From assembly GCA_934216155.1 (NCBI GenBank), contig CAKQBK010000032.1, positions 1 through 26,792 of the forward strand: DNA of 26,792 nucleotides, given 5' to 3'. Shown here in pieces: positions 7,473-15,068 of the stretch. The stretch is from an uncultured Dialister sp. (GTDB lineage Bacteria; Bacillota; Negativicutes; Veillonellales; Dialisteraceae). The notes below the pieces were generated by a model. The model was not told the origin of the DNA, made no database searches, and saw nothing but the letters and a program-made list of their open reading frames with translations. How positions within the stretch are numbered: the first letter of the stretch is position 1; each line of letters begins with the position of its first letter. The translations under genes and the position numbers were made by a program.

Positions 7473-8783
7473 CTATTTCCGCTTTTTCCTCATTTCTTGC
7501 CATCTTTGGGCAATAACGGCTTCGGCGCCATTCATAATCGGGCGGTAATACACGTGACCTTTGAGTTCATCTGGCAGGTATTGCTGGTCAACCCAACCGC
7601 CGTAGGCATGGGGGTATTGATAGCCAATGCCCAGTCCCATTTTGGCGGCTCCGCTATAGTGCGAATCCTGCAGATAGGATGGAATCGACCAATCTCTTCT
7701 CATTTTGGCTTCCCGTTCAGCCGCAAAAATGCCTTCACAGGAGCTATTGCTTTTCGGGGCCAAGCAAATATAAAGCACCGCTTCTGAGAGAATGATTTGC
7801 GCTTCCGGGAAGCCCACCATTTCTGCCGCCTGGGCAGCGGCTACTGCCACTTGAAGAGCTCGTGGATCAGCCAAGCCCACATCTTCTGCCGCGCATATCA
7901 TAATACGCCGGGAAATAAAAGATGGTTTTTCTCCCCCTTGAATCATTCGGGCCAAGTAGTGAAGCGCAGCATCGGGGTCGCTGCCACGCATACTTTTGAT
8001 GAAAGCAGAAACAATATTATAGTGGTAATCCCTATTTTTATCATACACAGAAAGCCGCTCCCCTGCCACTTCCTGTATTTCCTTTTCCGTCAATGTCCCG
8101 CCATCTTCCAGCATAGCCGTGGCCTGTTCTAATAGGTTCAGTGCCACCCGGGTATCTCCTGCGGCATAAGAAGCAATAATGGAAAGCACTTGGGGACTGG
8201 CATGAAATCCATGATTTCCAAGCCCCTGGCTTCTATCTGCCAAAGCTCGTTGCAAGACAGCTATAACTGCTCGATCATCCAAAGCTTTCAAATGAATGAG
8301 ACGCATCCTGGAAAGAAGCGGGCCATTGATTTCGAAATAAGGATTTTCTGTGGTAGCACCAATAAGGATGAAAGTCCCATCTTCTACATAGGGAAGCAGC
8401 ACATCCTGTTGTCCTTTATTGAACCGATGAATTTCGTCGATAAACACAATGGTACGCCGGCGATAATAGGACAGTTCTTCCTTCGCCTTTTCCACCACTT
8501 CACGAATTTCTTTGATACCACTGGCAGTGGCATTGACTTTCACGAAATGGCTTTTCGTCATTTCTGCAATGACAGAAGCAATGGTGGTCTTCCCGCACCC
8601 AGGAGGCCCAAATAGAAGCAAGGACGGAATGGTATCTTTTTCCACCATGCGACGCAAAAAGGATTGCCTGCCAATGGCCCCTTCCTGCCCCACAATATCA
8701 TCTAACCGACGGGGCCGCATCCGATCCGCCAATGGCGCATAGCTGTGTTGCTCTTCGCTGGTCATGTCAAATAATGAGTTCAT
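7473..8783 (-). CDS. rarA: Replication-associated recombination protein A (RarA/MgsA AAA+ ATPase)
   Basis: 436 residues, the usual family length. An N-terminal MNSLF segment suits a beta-clamp or partner contact. The AAA+ core has Walker A GPPGCGKT at 59-66, Walker B IVFIDEIHRF at about 109-118 and the sensor GATTENPYFEI. The C-terminal tetramerisation region runs from SFISRRIMICAAEDVGLADP to the end. RarA works at stalled or gapped replication forks with clamp loader and SSB. I prefer the ATG at 8783 (GAGGA about 8 bases upstream) to a TTG five codons earlier that overlaps the Shine-Dalgarno. Upstream lie a heptamer hairpin and the probable 6S RNA gene on the same strand, so rarA may be expressed by read-through from the 6S promoter. 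Confidence 0.95.
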   Translation of the reverse strand: MNSLFDMTSEEQHSYAPLADRMRPRRLDDIVGQEGAIGRQSFLRRMVEKDTIPSLLLFGPPGCGKTTIASVIAEMTKSHFVKVNATASGIKEIREVVEKAKEELSYYRRRTIVFIDEIHRFNKGQQDVLLPYVEDGTFILIGATTENPYFEINGPLLSRMRLIHLKALDDRAVIAVLQRALADRSQGLGNHGFHASPQVLSIIASYAAGDTRVALNLLEQATAMLEDGGTLTEKEIQEVAGERLSVYDKNRDYHYNIVSAFIKSMRGSDPDAALHYLARMIQGGEKPSFISRRIMICAAEDVGLADPRALQVAVAAAQAAEMVGFPEAQIILSEAVLYICLAPKSNSSCEGIFAAEREAKMRRDWSIPSYLQDSHYSGAAKMGLGIGYQYPHAYGGWVDQQYLPDELKGHVYYRPIMNGAEAVIAQRWQEMRKKRK

Positions 8784-8800
8784 AATTGTATTCCTCAAAT

Positions 8801-8871
8801 AGGTATTAGTTAGCAGTTAACCGTCAACCGTTAACAGTTAACTGCTAACTGCCAACTGCTAGCTAATACCT
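8801..8871. repeat. 71-bp heptamer hairpin in the rarA leader
   Basis: Inverted arms about 35 bases long start AGGTATTAGTTAGCAGTTAA and end TAGCTAATACCT. They are built of 7-mers such as GCAGTTA, ACCGTCA, ACCGTTA, ACAGTTA, ACTGCTA and ACTGCCA. The foot of the hairpin is only about 5 bases upstream of the rarA Shine-Dalgarno. Confidence 0.75.
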
Positions 8872-8910
8872 ATTGTAATAAAAACGGCTTATAAAGGAAA
8901 GTAGCCATAT

Positions 8911-8940
8911 TAAAAGCCGCCAAGTGAACTTAGCGGCTTA
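8911..8940 (-). terminator. Intrinsic terminator after the 6S RNA
   Basis: On the minus strand, AAGCCGC (8939-8933) and its complement GCGGCTT (8920-8914) form the base of a hairpin whose stem extends through CTAAG/CTTG. TTTTAAT follows. It would end the 6S transcript about 125 bases before the rarA start. Confidence 0.7.
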
Positions 8941-9126
8941 CCATTCAATTGCCCCACCATGTCGTTAAAGCCGGATTTTGAGTCTGCGTATGTGCAGGTG
9001 GGTGTCCTCGTGAAAGATTTCATCAGTCCCCGCGAAGGGGCATGGACTACGTCAGCCAACCCTGGACTCCCTTTCAAAAAAGTATCGGTTCAAAATATGA
9101 AGCCGCACGTGCACAGCAGGGTTTCT
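8911..9126 (-). ncRNA. ssrS: Probable 6S RNA
   Basis: A transcript of about 215 bases is implied by a strong promoter (-10 at 9133-9138) and an intrinsic terminator at 8911-8940. The 5' segment CTGCTGTGCACGTG pairs with the 3' segment CACCTGCACATACGCAG, giving the closing stem. Between them are AT-rich strands suited to a large central bubble and a GC-rich apical hairpin (CCCCTTCGCGGGG). This is the open-promoter-mimic shape of 6S RNA, which binds housekeeping RNA polymerase. Position is further support: from family knowledge, 6S genes in Firmicutes often lie beside rarA and aspS. I cannot run a covariance model. An 83-codon plus-strand frame here is not credible as a gene. Confidence 0.7.
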
Positions 9127-9132
9127 ATGAAT

Positions 9133-9161
9133 AATATAGCAAAAAACACACTGATTTACAA
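9133..9161 (-). promoter_or_regulatory. Sigma-70-type promoter of the 6S RNA gene
   Basis: On the minus strand, TTGTAA (9161-9156), 17 bases, then TATATT (9138-9133). Expected start is near A9126, just before the 5' strand of the closing stem. Confidence 0.7.
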
Positions 9162-9208
9162 GGGATTGACAAAACTTTTTTATTTGTTCCAAATGATTGA
9201 GGACTCGT

Positions 9209-9251
9209 AACTGGGATTTTAGGGATTAGTAGCTAGGTCCTAGGGATTAGG
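9209..9251. repeat. Heptamer array (GGGATTA / GTAGCTA type)
   Basis: Degenerate 7-mers run in the plus direction: GGGATTA, GTAGCTA, GGTCCTA, GGGATTA. The inner part TAGCTAGGTCCTAGG is nearly palindromic. It lies just upstream of the 6S promoter. Confidence 0.5.
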
Positions 9252-9290
9252 TTTCAGAACACTAGAGTCATATTTCAGGTGAAACATTTG

Positions 9291-9402
9291 AAAAAGGGTT
9301 ATTATTCTACCAAGGAACGCTTTGCCAACAAATAGATGACTTCGCTTATCCAAAGCTTAAAAAGGTTATAAAAGGTTATATCATTAGCAGAATCATAACC
9401 TT
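9291..9402. repeat. Truncated F2 element
   Basis: The left end AAAAAGGGTTATTATTCTAC and the arm with AAAAAGGTTATAAAAGGTTA are present. The right end CAGAATCATAACCTT follows almost at once, so most of the right arm is missing. The flanks carry TTTCAGGTGAAA and CGTTTCAC motifs of unknown meaning. Confidence 0.6.
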
Positions 9403-9530
9403 CTGCGGAAACGTTTCACATAAAATATTACTAAGGAAACTTCAGCAAATATAGTCATAAAGCATAATACTCAACGAAAAGTCTCATTTCACACCGCAAA
9501 CCTTACAAGGAATGGCAAAGAATAACACAA

Positions 9531-9557
9531 AGATTTCTCCACATTGGTCGAAATGAC
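9531..9557. repeat. GTCATTTCGACC / AGATTTCTCCAC element
   Basis: AGATTTCTCCACATTGGTCG followed by AAATGACG is the near-contiguous form of the motif split at 1222-1303. A 94-codon minus frame over 9489-9773 is made of this and neighbouring repeats and is not a gene. Confidence 0.5.
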
Positions 9558-9648
9558 GATAGGGCCAAGCACCGCTAGAAATATAAAAACAACGTTAGTA
9601 AATACGCACATGATGAATTGGCAGGTGAAAGCTTTTCGTTTATACAAA

Positions 9649-9719
9649 CTCTGCGGCCCTATATAAGTTGTGGGCCGCCACCACCACTCCTCACTCCTCA
9701 TTCCTAACTCCTCACTGCA
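9649..9719. repeat. F1 element, right half
   Basis: A GC hairpin (GCGGCCC to GGGCCGC with a 12-base loop) is followed by CCACCACCACTCC and the heptamers CTCCTCA, TTCCTAA and CTCCTCA, ending at CTCACTGCAT. The same order forms the right half of the complete F1 at 13836. The left half is not recognisable here. Confidence 0.65.
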
Positions 9720-9722
9720 TCT

Positions 9723-9762
9723 AAAAAAGCGGCTTGCAACGAAAATGTCGCAAGCCGTTTTT
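9723..9762 (-). terminator. Intrinsic terminator of aspS
   Basis: An 11-bp stem (CGGCTTGCGAC with one mismatch to its partner) and 6-base loop, flanked by A and T runs. On the minus strand it ends in TTTTTT. It lies 14 bases after the aspS stop and is nearly symmetric, so it could work in both directions. Confidence 0.85.
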
Positions 9763-9776
9763 AGTAGAATCAAAGA

Positions 9777-11594
9777 TTAGTCAACAGTGACGAAAAGGTC
9801 TTTTTCTTTCTTTTCTTTCAGAGCTGTCTTGATGTGCAGTTCTTTCAGCTGTTTGTCAGCTACGGTAGACGGAGCCTGGGTCAGTGGATCGATAGCACTC
9901 TGGGTCTTCGGGAAGGCGATGACGTCACGGATGGAATCCAGGTGGAGCATCAGCATAACCAGACGGTCCAGACCGAGGGCGATACCTGCATGAGGCGGAG
10001 CACCGTATTTGAATGCGTCCAGCAGGAAACCAAATTTCTGTTCAGCTTCTTCCTGAGAAATGCCGATAGCTTCAAATACTTTTTCCTGCAGGTCCTGCTG
10101 GTAAATACGGAGGGAACCGCCGCCAGCTTCTACGCCATTCAGTACCATGTCGTATGCTTTAGCATAGACTTTGGACGGATCGGTCAGGAGATACTGTACG
10201 TCTTCGTCTCTTGGAGCGGTGAATGGATGATGTTCAGCTACATAGCGTTTTTCTTCTTCGCTGTATTCGAACATCGGGAAGTCAGTAACCCAACGGAAGC
10301 AGAATTCGTTCGGATCGATGAGGTTCATGCGGCGAGCCATTTCCAGACGGAGTTCGCCAAGAGCCTGTGCGACAACTTTCGGTTTGTCAGCGATGATGAG
10401 AACCAGGTCGCCTTTTTCTGCTTCGCAGACTTTGCCAATTTCTCTGATTTTATCTTCGCCCAGGAATTTGGTGATCTGACATTTCAGGGTGCCATCTTCG
10501 TTGAAGCCAATCCAAGCCAGACCTTTAGCACCATAATGGCCAACGTATTCTACGAGACCATCCAGTTCACGACGAGGAATACCTGCATCGCCTTTAACGG
10601 TGATGGCTTTTACTACGCCGCCGTTATCCAAAACGGAACGGAATACTTTGAAGCCGGTATCACGGAGCAGGTCAGAAATGTTATAGAAATGCATATCAAA
10701 ACGGAGATCCGGTTTGTCGGAACCGTAGAGATTCATAGCGTCATCCCATTTGATTCTCTTGAATGGAATCTGGATATCTACGTTGAGAACCTTCTTGAAG
10801 ACTCTCTGCATCATGTGTTCCATCAGGTCAAGGATGAAATCCTGGTCTTCAAAGGACAGTTCCATATCCAGCTGGGTGAATTCTGGCTGACGGTCTGCAC
10901 GGAGGTCTTCATCACGGAAGCAACGAGCAACCTGGAAATATCTTTCCATGCCAGAAACCATGAGCAGCTGTTTGAACAGCTGTGGAGACTGTGGCAGTGC
11001 ATAGAATTTGCCTGGGTTGACACGGCTCGGTACCAAGTAGTCACGAGCACCTTCTGGGGTACTCTTGGTGAGCATCGGGGTTTCAATTTCCAGGAAATCA
11101 TGTTCATCCAGGAATGTTCTCATTTCATGAACAATCTTATGTCTCATAATGAGGTGGTTCTGCATTTCCGGACGACGCAGGTCGATATAACGATATTTCA
11201 GTCTTACATTTTCATCTACATCGATGCCATCTTCTACATAGAATGGCGGGGTCTTTGCTTTGTTCAGAATGCGAAGTTCAGAAACGACAACTTCTACTTT
11301 GCCGGTCTTCATTTTCGGATTGACGGTATCTTCGCTTCTTTCTCTTACTTTCCCTTTGACAGCCAGAACAAATTCACTTCTTACATCTTCTGCTTTGTGG
11401 AAAGCTTCTTCGCCATACTGTGGACTCATAACCAGCTGTACAATACCACTTCTATCACGAAGGTCGATGAAAATCAAGCCACCGTGGTCACGACGGGTAT
11501 TGACCCAACCAGCCAGTGTAAGTTCTTTGCCGCAGTCATTTTCAGTGACATGACCGCATCCGCAGGATCTGTGCATCCCTGCCATTGTTTCCAT
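9777..11594 (-). CDS. aspS: Aspartyl-tRNA synthetase
   Basis: 605 residues, the normal bacterial length. Order: N-terminal OB anticodon-binding domain (LTLAGWVNTRRDHGGLIFIDLRD), then the class II catalytic domain with motif 2 FRDEDLRADRQPEFTQLD at about 224-241. A bacterial GAD insertion spans about 285-425. Motif 3 GIALGLDRLVMLM is at about 537-549. It charges tRNA with aspartate in the cytoplasm; whether it also charges tRNA-Asn cannot be judged without comparing the specificity residues. The ATG at 11594 has GAGGTG about 8 bases upstream. It lies 249 bases after hisS on the same strand, with its own putative promoter and a strong terminator. A 592-codon plus-strand frame over it is an antisense shadow. 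Confidence 0.97.
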   Translation of the reverse strand: METMAGMHRSCGCGHVTENDCGKELTLAGWVNTRRDHGGLIFIDLRDRSGIVQLVMSPQYGEEAFHKAEDVRSEFVLAVKGKVRERSEDTVNPKMKTGKVEVVVSELRILNKAKTPPFYVEDGIDVDENVRLKYRYIDLRRPEMQNHLIMRHKIVHEMRTFLDEHDFLEIETPMLTKSTPEGARDYLVPSRVNPGKFYALPQSPQLFKQLLMVSGMERYFQVARCFRDEDLRADRQPEFTQLDMELSFEDQDFILDLMEHMMQRVFKKVLNVDIQIPFKRIKWDDAMNLYGSDKPDLRFDMHFYNISDLLRDTGFKVFRSVLDNGGVVKAITVKGDAGIPRRELDGLVEYVGHYGAKGLAWIGFNEDGTLKCQITKFLGEDKIREIGKVCEAEKGDLVLIIADKPKVVAQALGELRLEMARRMNLIDPNEFCFRWVTDFPMFEYSEEEKRYVAEHHPFTAPRDEDVQYLLTDPSKVYAKAYDMVLNGVEAGGGSLRIYQQDLQEKVFEAIGISQEEAEQKFGFLLDAFKYGAPPHAGIALGLDRLVMLMLHLDSIRDVIAFPKTQSAIDPLTQAPSTVADKQLKELHIKTALKEKKEKDLFVTVD

Positions 11595-11617
11595 ATTAGA
11601 GCACCTCTTTAAAAATA

Positions 11618-11647
11618 ATTATGATACGCCATTGGGATAATTCTCAA
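11618..11647 (-). promoter_or_regulatory. Putative aspS promoter
   Basis: On the minus strand, TTGAGA (11647-11642), 18 bases, then CATAAT (11623-11618). Each box matches five of six consensus bases. It lies 24-53 bases upstream of the start codon, which would leave a short leader. No T-box structure is seen upstream of aspS or hisS. Confidence 0.5.
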
Positions 11648-11667
11648 AAGCGATAGTCAACGTATAT

Positions 11668-11760
11668 AGTAGTTAGGAATTAGGGATTGGGGATTAGAAA
11701 ATCCATGACATTAGCTAAAGTGGGATACCTAATCCCTAGGGCCTAGCTACTAGTCCCTAT
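11668..11760. repeat. Heptamer inverted array between hisS and aspS
   Basis: AGTTAGG AATTAGG GATTGGG GATTAG on the left faces CCTAATCCCTAGGGCCTAGC and ACTAGTCCCTA on the right, across about 30 unique bases. The step is 7 bases throughout. Confidence 0.6.
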
Positions 11761-11775
11761 TTTCTATAGAAACGG

Positions 11776-11846
11776 GGTATTGGGGCCCTATATGAATTGT
11801 GGGCACCTTCCACCATTCCTCACTCCTCATTCCTAATTCCTCATTA
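11776..11846. repeat. F1 element half abutting the hisS stop codon
   Basis: A hairpin (GGGGCCCTATATGAATTG to GGGCACC) is followed by TTCCACCATTCCTCAC and the heptamers CTCCTCA, TTCCTAA and TTCCTCA. Read from hisS, the TAA stop runs straight into TGAGGAATTAGGAATGAGG, with no spacer between coding sequence and repeat. Confidence 0.7.
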
Positions 11847-13106
11847 AATATTATGTTCTTTATTAGAAATATAATCTGCCACATCGGCAAATGCGATTTC
11901 TTCCTGGCTGCCTTCAGCCATATTCTTCACCATGGCTTTGCCTGATTCCAGTTCATTGCTACCAATGATAACGGTGAAGTCTGCTTTGATTTTACCAGCC
12001 TGTTTCATCTGGCCTTTCAGAGATCTTCCCTGCAGGTCCATGTCAGTGATGACACCCTCCTGACGGAGAGCTGCCTGGATTTTTACTCCTTCCGCAGCGG
12101 CTTCTTCCCCCAAAGCAGCAATGTATACTTTTTTAGCTGTCTTTGGTTCTGGAATGAGATTCTGCATTTCCAATGCCAAAAGGAGACGTTCCAGCCCAAT
12201 AGCAAAACCAATGCCAGGGGTAGATGGACCACCGATTTCTTCTACCAGTCCATCATAACGTCCCCCACCACAAACGGCACTCTGTGCGCCCAGTGGGGTG
12301 TACTGAATTTCAAAAGCAGTATTGGTATAGTAATCCAAACCACGAACCAGTTTCGGGTCCAAGGTGAATGGAATACCGAGAGCGGTCAGGTAAGATTTCA
12401 GGGCTTCAAATTTCTTATGGCAATCTTCGCAAAGGTAATCAGTAATCACCGGTGCGCCTACGGCAGCAGCTTTGCAGCCTTCTTCTTTGCAATCCAACAG
12501 GCGAAGCGGATTCTTGTGCAGTCTTTCCTTGCAATCTTCGCAGAGCTGGTCTACTTTTGGTTCAAAGAAATCAATCAACTTCTGGCGATATACAGGACGG
12601 CATTTCTGACAACCGATGGAATTCAGATGAAGGTCTAGGTCTTTCAGGCCCAGTTTGTGGAAAATTTCACAAGCCATGGAAATGACTTCTGCATCAGCCA
12701 GTGGAGAAGAAGCACCCAGTACTTCCAAACCAAACTGGTGGAATTCTCTATAACGGCCAGCCTGTGGACGGTCATAACGGAACATGGACCCGATGTAGAA
12801 CATCTTGTGGACCTGCTGGTCACCATACATTTTATGTTCCAGGTACGCACGAACTGCAGAGGCTGTATTTTCTGGACGCAAAGTGACAGACCGATTGCCT
12901 CTATCTTTGAAGGTATACATTTCCTTCGTCACTACGTCAGTGGTATCGCCGATACCACGCTGGAATAATTCTGTTGCTTCAATGATAGGCGTTCTGATTT
13001 CTTTGTAACCGTAACGGCGACAAACATCACGAATCACGCCTTCCATATAATCCCACTTATAAACTTCGCTAGGCAGGATATCATGGGTTCCTTTCAATGC
13101 CTGCAT
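11844..13106 (-). CDS. hisS: Histidyl-tRNA synthetase
   Basis: 420 residues, typical. Class II motifs are present: the N-terminal KGTHDILPSE, the motif 2 region MFRYDRPQAGRYREFHQFGLEVLG, the histidine-A loop GLDYYTNTAFE (about 255-265) and motif 3 GIGFAIGLERLLLALE. A cysteine-rich insertion (about 163-230, with CQKC, CEDC, CKEEGC and CEDC) is common in Firmicute HisRS and may bind zinc. A C-terminal anticodon-binding domain ends the protein. I chose the ATG at 13106 (GAGGTG about 5 bases upstream); the open frame extends 25 codons further up, but that extension is translated heptamer repeat. The leader contains a heptamer hairpin between promoter and Shine-Dalgarno. Confidence 0.97.
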   Translation of the reverse strand: MQALKGTHDILPSEVYKWDYMEGVIRDVCRRYGYKEIRTPIIEATELFQRGIGDTTDVVTKEMYTFKDRGNRSVTLRPENTASAVRAYLEHKMYGDQQVHKMFYIGSMFRYDRPQAGRYREFHQFGLEVLGASSPLADAEVISMACEIFHKLGLKDLDLHLNSIGCQKCRPVYRQKLIDFFEPKVDQLCEDCKERLHKNPLRLLDCKEEGCKAAAVGAPVITDYLCEDCHKKFEALKSYLTALGIPFTLDPKLVRGLDYYTNTAFEIQYTPLGAQSAVCGGGRYDGLVEEIGGPSTPGIGFAIGLERLLLALEMQNLIPEPKTAKKVYIAALGEEAAAEGVKIQAALRQEGVITDMDLQGRSLKGQMKQAGKIKADFTVIIGSNELESGKAMVKNMAEGSQEEIAFADVADYISNKEHNI

Positions 13107-13128
13107 TGTGACACCTCTTTTGTAGTTG

Positions 13129-13207
13129 TTGGTGACTAGTGACTGGTGACTGGTGACTAGGAAAAATCTCCCAGCCACCAATCACTAGTCACTAGCTACC
13201 AGTAATT
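13129..13207. repeat. Heptamer hairpin (GTGACTR) in the hisS leader
   Basis: GGTGACTAGTGACTGGTGAC with further 7-mers pairs imperfectly with AATCACTAGTCACTAGCTAC across a short loop containing GGAAAAATC. It lies between the putative hisS promoter and the start codon, about 12 bases upstream of the Shine-Dalgarno. Confidence 0.75.
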
Positions 13208-13224
13208 AGACATTAACAAAATTA

Positions 13225-13254
13225 ATTGTACCATCTTTTCATGTCAATTGGCAA
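13225..13254 (-). promoter_or_regulatory. Putative hisS promoter
   Basis: On the minus strand, TTGCCA (13254-13249), 18 bases, then TACAAT (13230-13225). Each box matches five of six consensus bases. It occupies the only non-repeat DNA between fur and hisS and would place the 13129-13207 hairpin in the hisS leader. Confidence 0.6.
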
Positions 13255-13270
13255 GAAATTCAATAAATTA

Positions 13271-13323
13271 GGTGACTGGTGATTAGGAAAAATCCCCTAG
13301 TCACTAGTCACCAGCTACCAATT
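13271..13323. repeat. Heptamer hairpin abutting the fur stop codon
   Basis: GGTGACTGGTGATTAGG and CCTAGTCACTAGTCACC form the arms around GAAAAATCC. Only three bases separate the fur TAA from the TAGCTGGTGACTAG arm. The loop sequence matches that of the hairpin at 13129-13207. Confidence 0.7.
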
Positions 13324-13771
13324 ACTGTTTTTTCGCACAATCCTTACAATAGCCGTAGAACTTCAGCTGATAATCTACGATATTGAAGCCATTTTCTTTT
13401 TTGATTTTTTCTTTGATATCGTTCATGAAATCGTAGGAAAATTCTACTACTTTGCCACATCCGAGACAAATCAGATGATGATGGGAATGGCTCATAGAAT
13501 GATCATTCAGTTCATAGCGACTGCGACCATCACCAAAGTCCAATTTTTTCAAAAGTTCCAGCGATGTGAATAATTCCAAAGACCGATACACCGTAGCCAG
13601 ACCAATTTCTGGATTTTCGTCACGCACCAGTTCATACACATCTTCGGCGCTCATATGATTTTCCTTACTGTCCAGGAACGCCTGCAAAATCACCTGCCGC
13701 TGGGTAGTAAATTTATATTTATGTTCACGAATCTTTTTCTTCAAAGTATTCATGACCGTTGACTTTTTCAT
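13322..13771 (-). CDS. fur: Ferric uptake regulator (Fur family)
   Basis: 149 residues with the full Fur layout. The N-terminal winged helix has the recognition helix at NPEIGLATVYRSLELF (about 54-69). A hinge GDGRSRYEL follows, then the histidine-rich metal site HSHHH (95-99) and structural zinc cysteines C102/C105 (CLGC) and C142/C145 (CKDC). The residues GLATVYR and HHHLICLGCGKVVEF resemble Bacillus Fur more than PerR or Zur, so an iron-responsive repressor is the best call. The ATG at 13771 has GGAGG 4-5 bases upstream; an in-frame start 21 codons earlier lacks one. It stands alone between hisS and a permease gene, with its 3' end directly against a heptamer hairpin. A Fur-box-like site occurs upstream of recJ. 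Confidence 0.92.
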   Translation of the reverse strand: MKKSTVMNTLKKKIREHKYKFTTQRQVILQAFLDSKENHMSAEDVYELVRDENPEIGLATVYRSLELFTSLELLKKLDFGDGRSRYELNDHSMSHSHHHLICLGCGKVVEFSYDFMNDIKEKIKKENGFNIVDYQLKFYGYCKDCAKKQ

Positions 13772-13835
13772 ATTTCCTCCAAATATAATAAGCCTATACC
13801 TGTTTTTTATCATCGGTATATCAATGCGCACCAAT

Positions 13836-14017
13836 AAATTAGGAATGAGGAATTAGAAATGAGGAATGGTGGAAGGGGCACACAATTCATATAGTGCCCC
13901 AATATCCCTTTTTATACATTGAATTAACAAGCAATCACTACACATATAAACTCTGCGGCGCTTCTAATTTTTTGCGCCGCCACCTTCATTCCTAATTCCT
14001 CATTCCTAATTTCTAAT
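13836..14017. repeat. F1 palindromic element, complete copy (about 180 bp)
   Basis: Left arm: heptamers ATTAGGA, ATGAGGA and ATTAGAA, then GGTGGAAG and a hairpin GGGGCAC to GTGCCCC (13875-13900). An inner AT-rich stretch of about 50 bases follows. Right arm: hairpin GCGGCGC to GCGCCGC (13955-13980), CCACCTTC, then the complementary heptamers ATTCCTA and ATTCCTC. The right end runs into the stop codon of the permease gene, whose TAG lies in the last heptamer. It is a symmetric inverted-repeat element without coding capacity. Confidence 0.8.
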
Positions 14018-15068
14018 TGCTTTTCTTGTATCTATTATAAAACCACATATGTCGCAAGATGACTTGCAGCACCGCCACCAGGGGCACGGAAATCATCATG
14101 CCTACCACGCCGAAAAGTTGTCCGCCAATGAGGACGCCGGCGATGATTGCCACGGGATGGACGTCGATAATACTGCCCATCAGTTTTGGCATGAAGAAAT
14201 GGCCGTCCAGCTGCTGTACGATGATATAGAAAACGATAACTTTCACCATGACGCTGCTACCCTGCAGGAGCCCTAAGAGCACCGGCGGAATGGCCCCAAT
14301 GATAGGCCCGATCAGTGGCACCATTTCCACCAAGCCTGCCAAAAGGCCAATCACCAAGGGATAGGGAATATCCATGGACCACATGCCTACAAAAACAACC
14401 AGTGCCATAATGACCGATAGAATCAGCTGACCGCGAATATAGGCGTTCAGCACGAAATGGATTTCTTTGAAAAGATTTTCCAAATGGTCATGGAATCGAT
14501 CTGGGAAGAGTCCAATGAAGACTTGGACGAAGTAGCCCCCTTTTTTCATCATATAGAAAGTGATGAAAGGCACCACGATGAGTTCCACCACGGTGCTGGC
14601 AAAGGAGAAAATAGCAGACAGACTGAACTGTGCCAGTTTCAGCGTATACTCCCCTACATCCTGGATGATGCGGGCCACAAAATTCTTCGCTTCCGGCGGC
14701 ATAAGAGAGAGCTGGTATTGCCGTTCCAATTCCGGAATGGCCTGCTGCACTGCCACCATCATGGCTGGAATGCCTTTGATAAATTCTCTGAATTCCGATA
14801 CAAATGGCACAAAGATATGAACGATAATCAAGTAAATCACGGATACGAAGATAGCGAAAGAAATTAAAATCGCCACATCGTAGGGCAATTTCTTCAGTCC
14901 GCCAAAAAGTTTCACGTGGTCATGAATCCAGTGTGCCAAAGGATTCAGCAAAATGGCAATAATCAAAGAAACCGTAAAGGGAAATAGAACCATGGGAGCC
15001 GCAACGACCAGTATCACAAAGAAAAGGACAATGGCAATCCTCATCCAAAGTTCAGCGCCCCATTTCAT
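14013..15068 (-). CDS. AI-2E-family transporter / PerM-like permease
   Basis: 351 residues with about eight membrane segments. Two open the protein (about residues 8-40), one lies at about 65-85, one at about 150-180, and a cluster of four lies between about 205 and 340. The late pattern GLLAGLVEMVPLIGPIIGAIPPVLLGLLQG is the family's best-conserved stretch. Family members include an autoinducer-2 exporter (TqsA), Na+/H+ antiporters and permeases of unknown substrate, so no substrate is assigned. The start overlaps the stop of the MBL hydrolase gene (ATGA), with GGGAGG about 7 bases upstream, so the two are coupled. Its TAG stop is inside the F1 repeat. Confidence 0.88.
   Translation of the reverse strand: MKWGAELWMRIAIVLFFVILVVAAPMVLFPFTVSLIIAILLNPLAHWIHDHVKLFGGLKKLPYDVAILISFAIFVSVIYLIIVHIFVPFVSEFREFIKGIPAMMVAVQQAIPELERQYQLSLMPPEAKNFVARIIQDVGEYTLKLAQFSLSAIFSFASTVVELIVVPFITFYMMKKGGYFVQVFIGLFPDRFHDHLENLFKEIHFVLNAYIRGQLILSVIMALVVFVGMWSMDIPYPLVIGLLAGLVEMVPLIGPIIGAIPPVLLGLLQGSSVMVKVIVFYIIVQQLDGHFFMPKLMGSIIDVHPVAIIAGVLIGGQLFGVVGMMISVPLVAVLQVILRHMWFYNRYKKSN

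Noticed and set aside
8959..9210. 83-codon plus-strand frame in the aspS-rarA gap
   Set aside because: It overlaps the probable 6S RNA on the other strand, has no ribosome-binding site and shows no protein-like pattern.
9489..9773. 94-codon minus-strand frame downstream of aspS
   Set aside because: It is composed of the aspS terminator, an F1 half and the GTCATTTCGACC repeat.
9834..11612. 592-codon plus-strand open frame over aspS
   Set aside because: It lies antisense to a complete, well-conserved aspS. Its translation is rich in Phe, His and Gln, shows no recognisable motif and has no ribosome-binding site.
13107..13181. 25-residue N-terminal extension of HisS
   Set aside because: The extension is translated GTGACTAG-type repeat and lacks a Shine-Dalgarno; the ATG at 13106 has one.
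11595..13321. T-box riboswitches upstream of aspS and hisS
   Set aside because: No T-box sequence, specifier loop or antiterminator is visible; the leaders hold heptamer repeats or are short.
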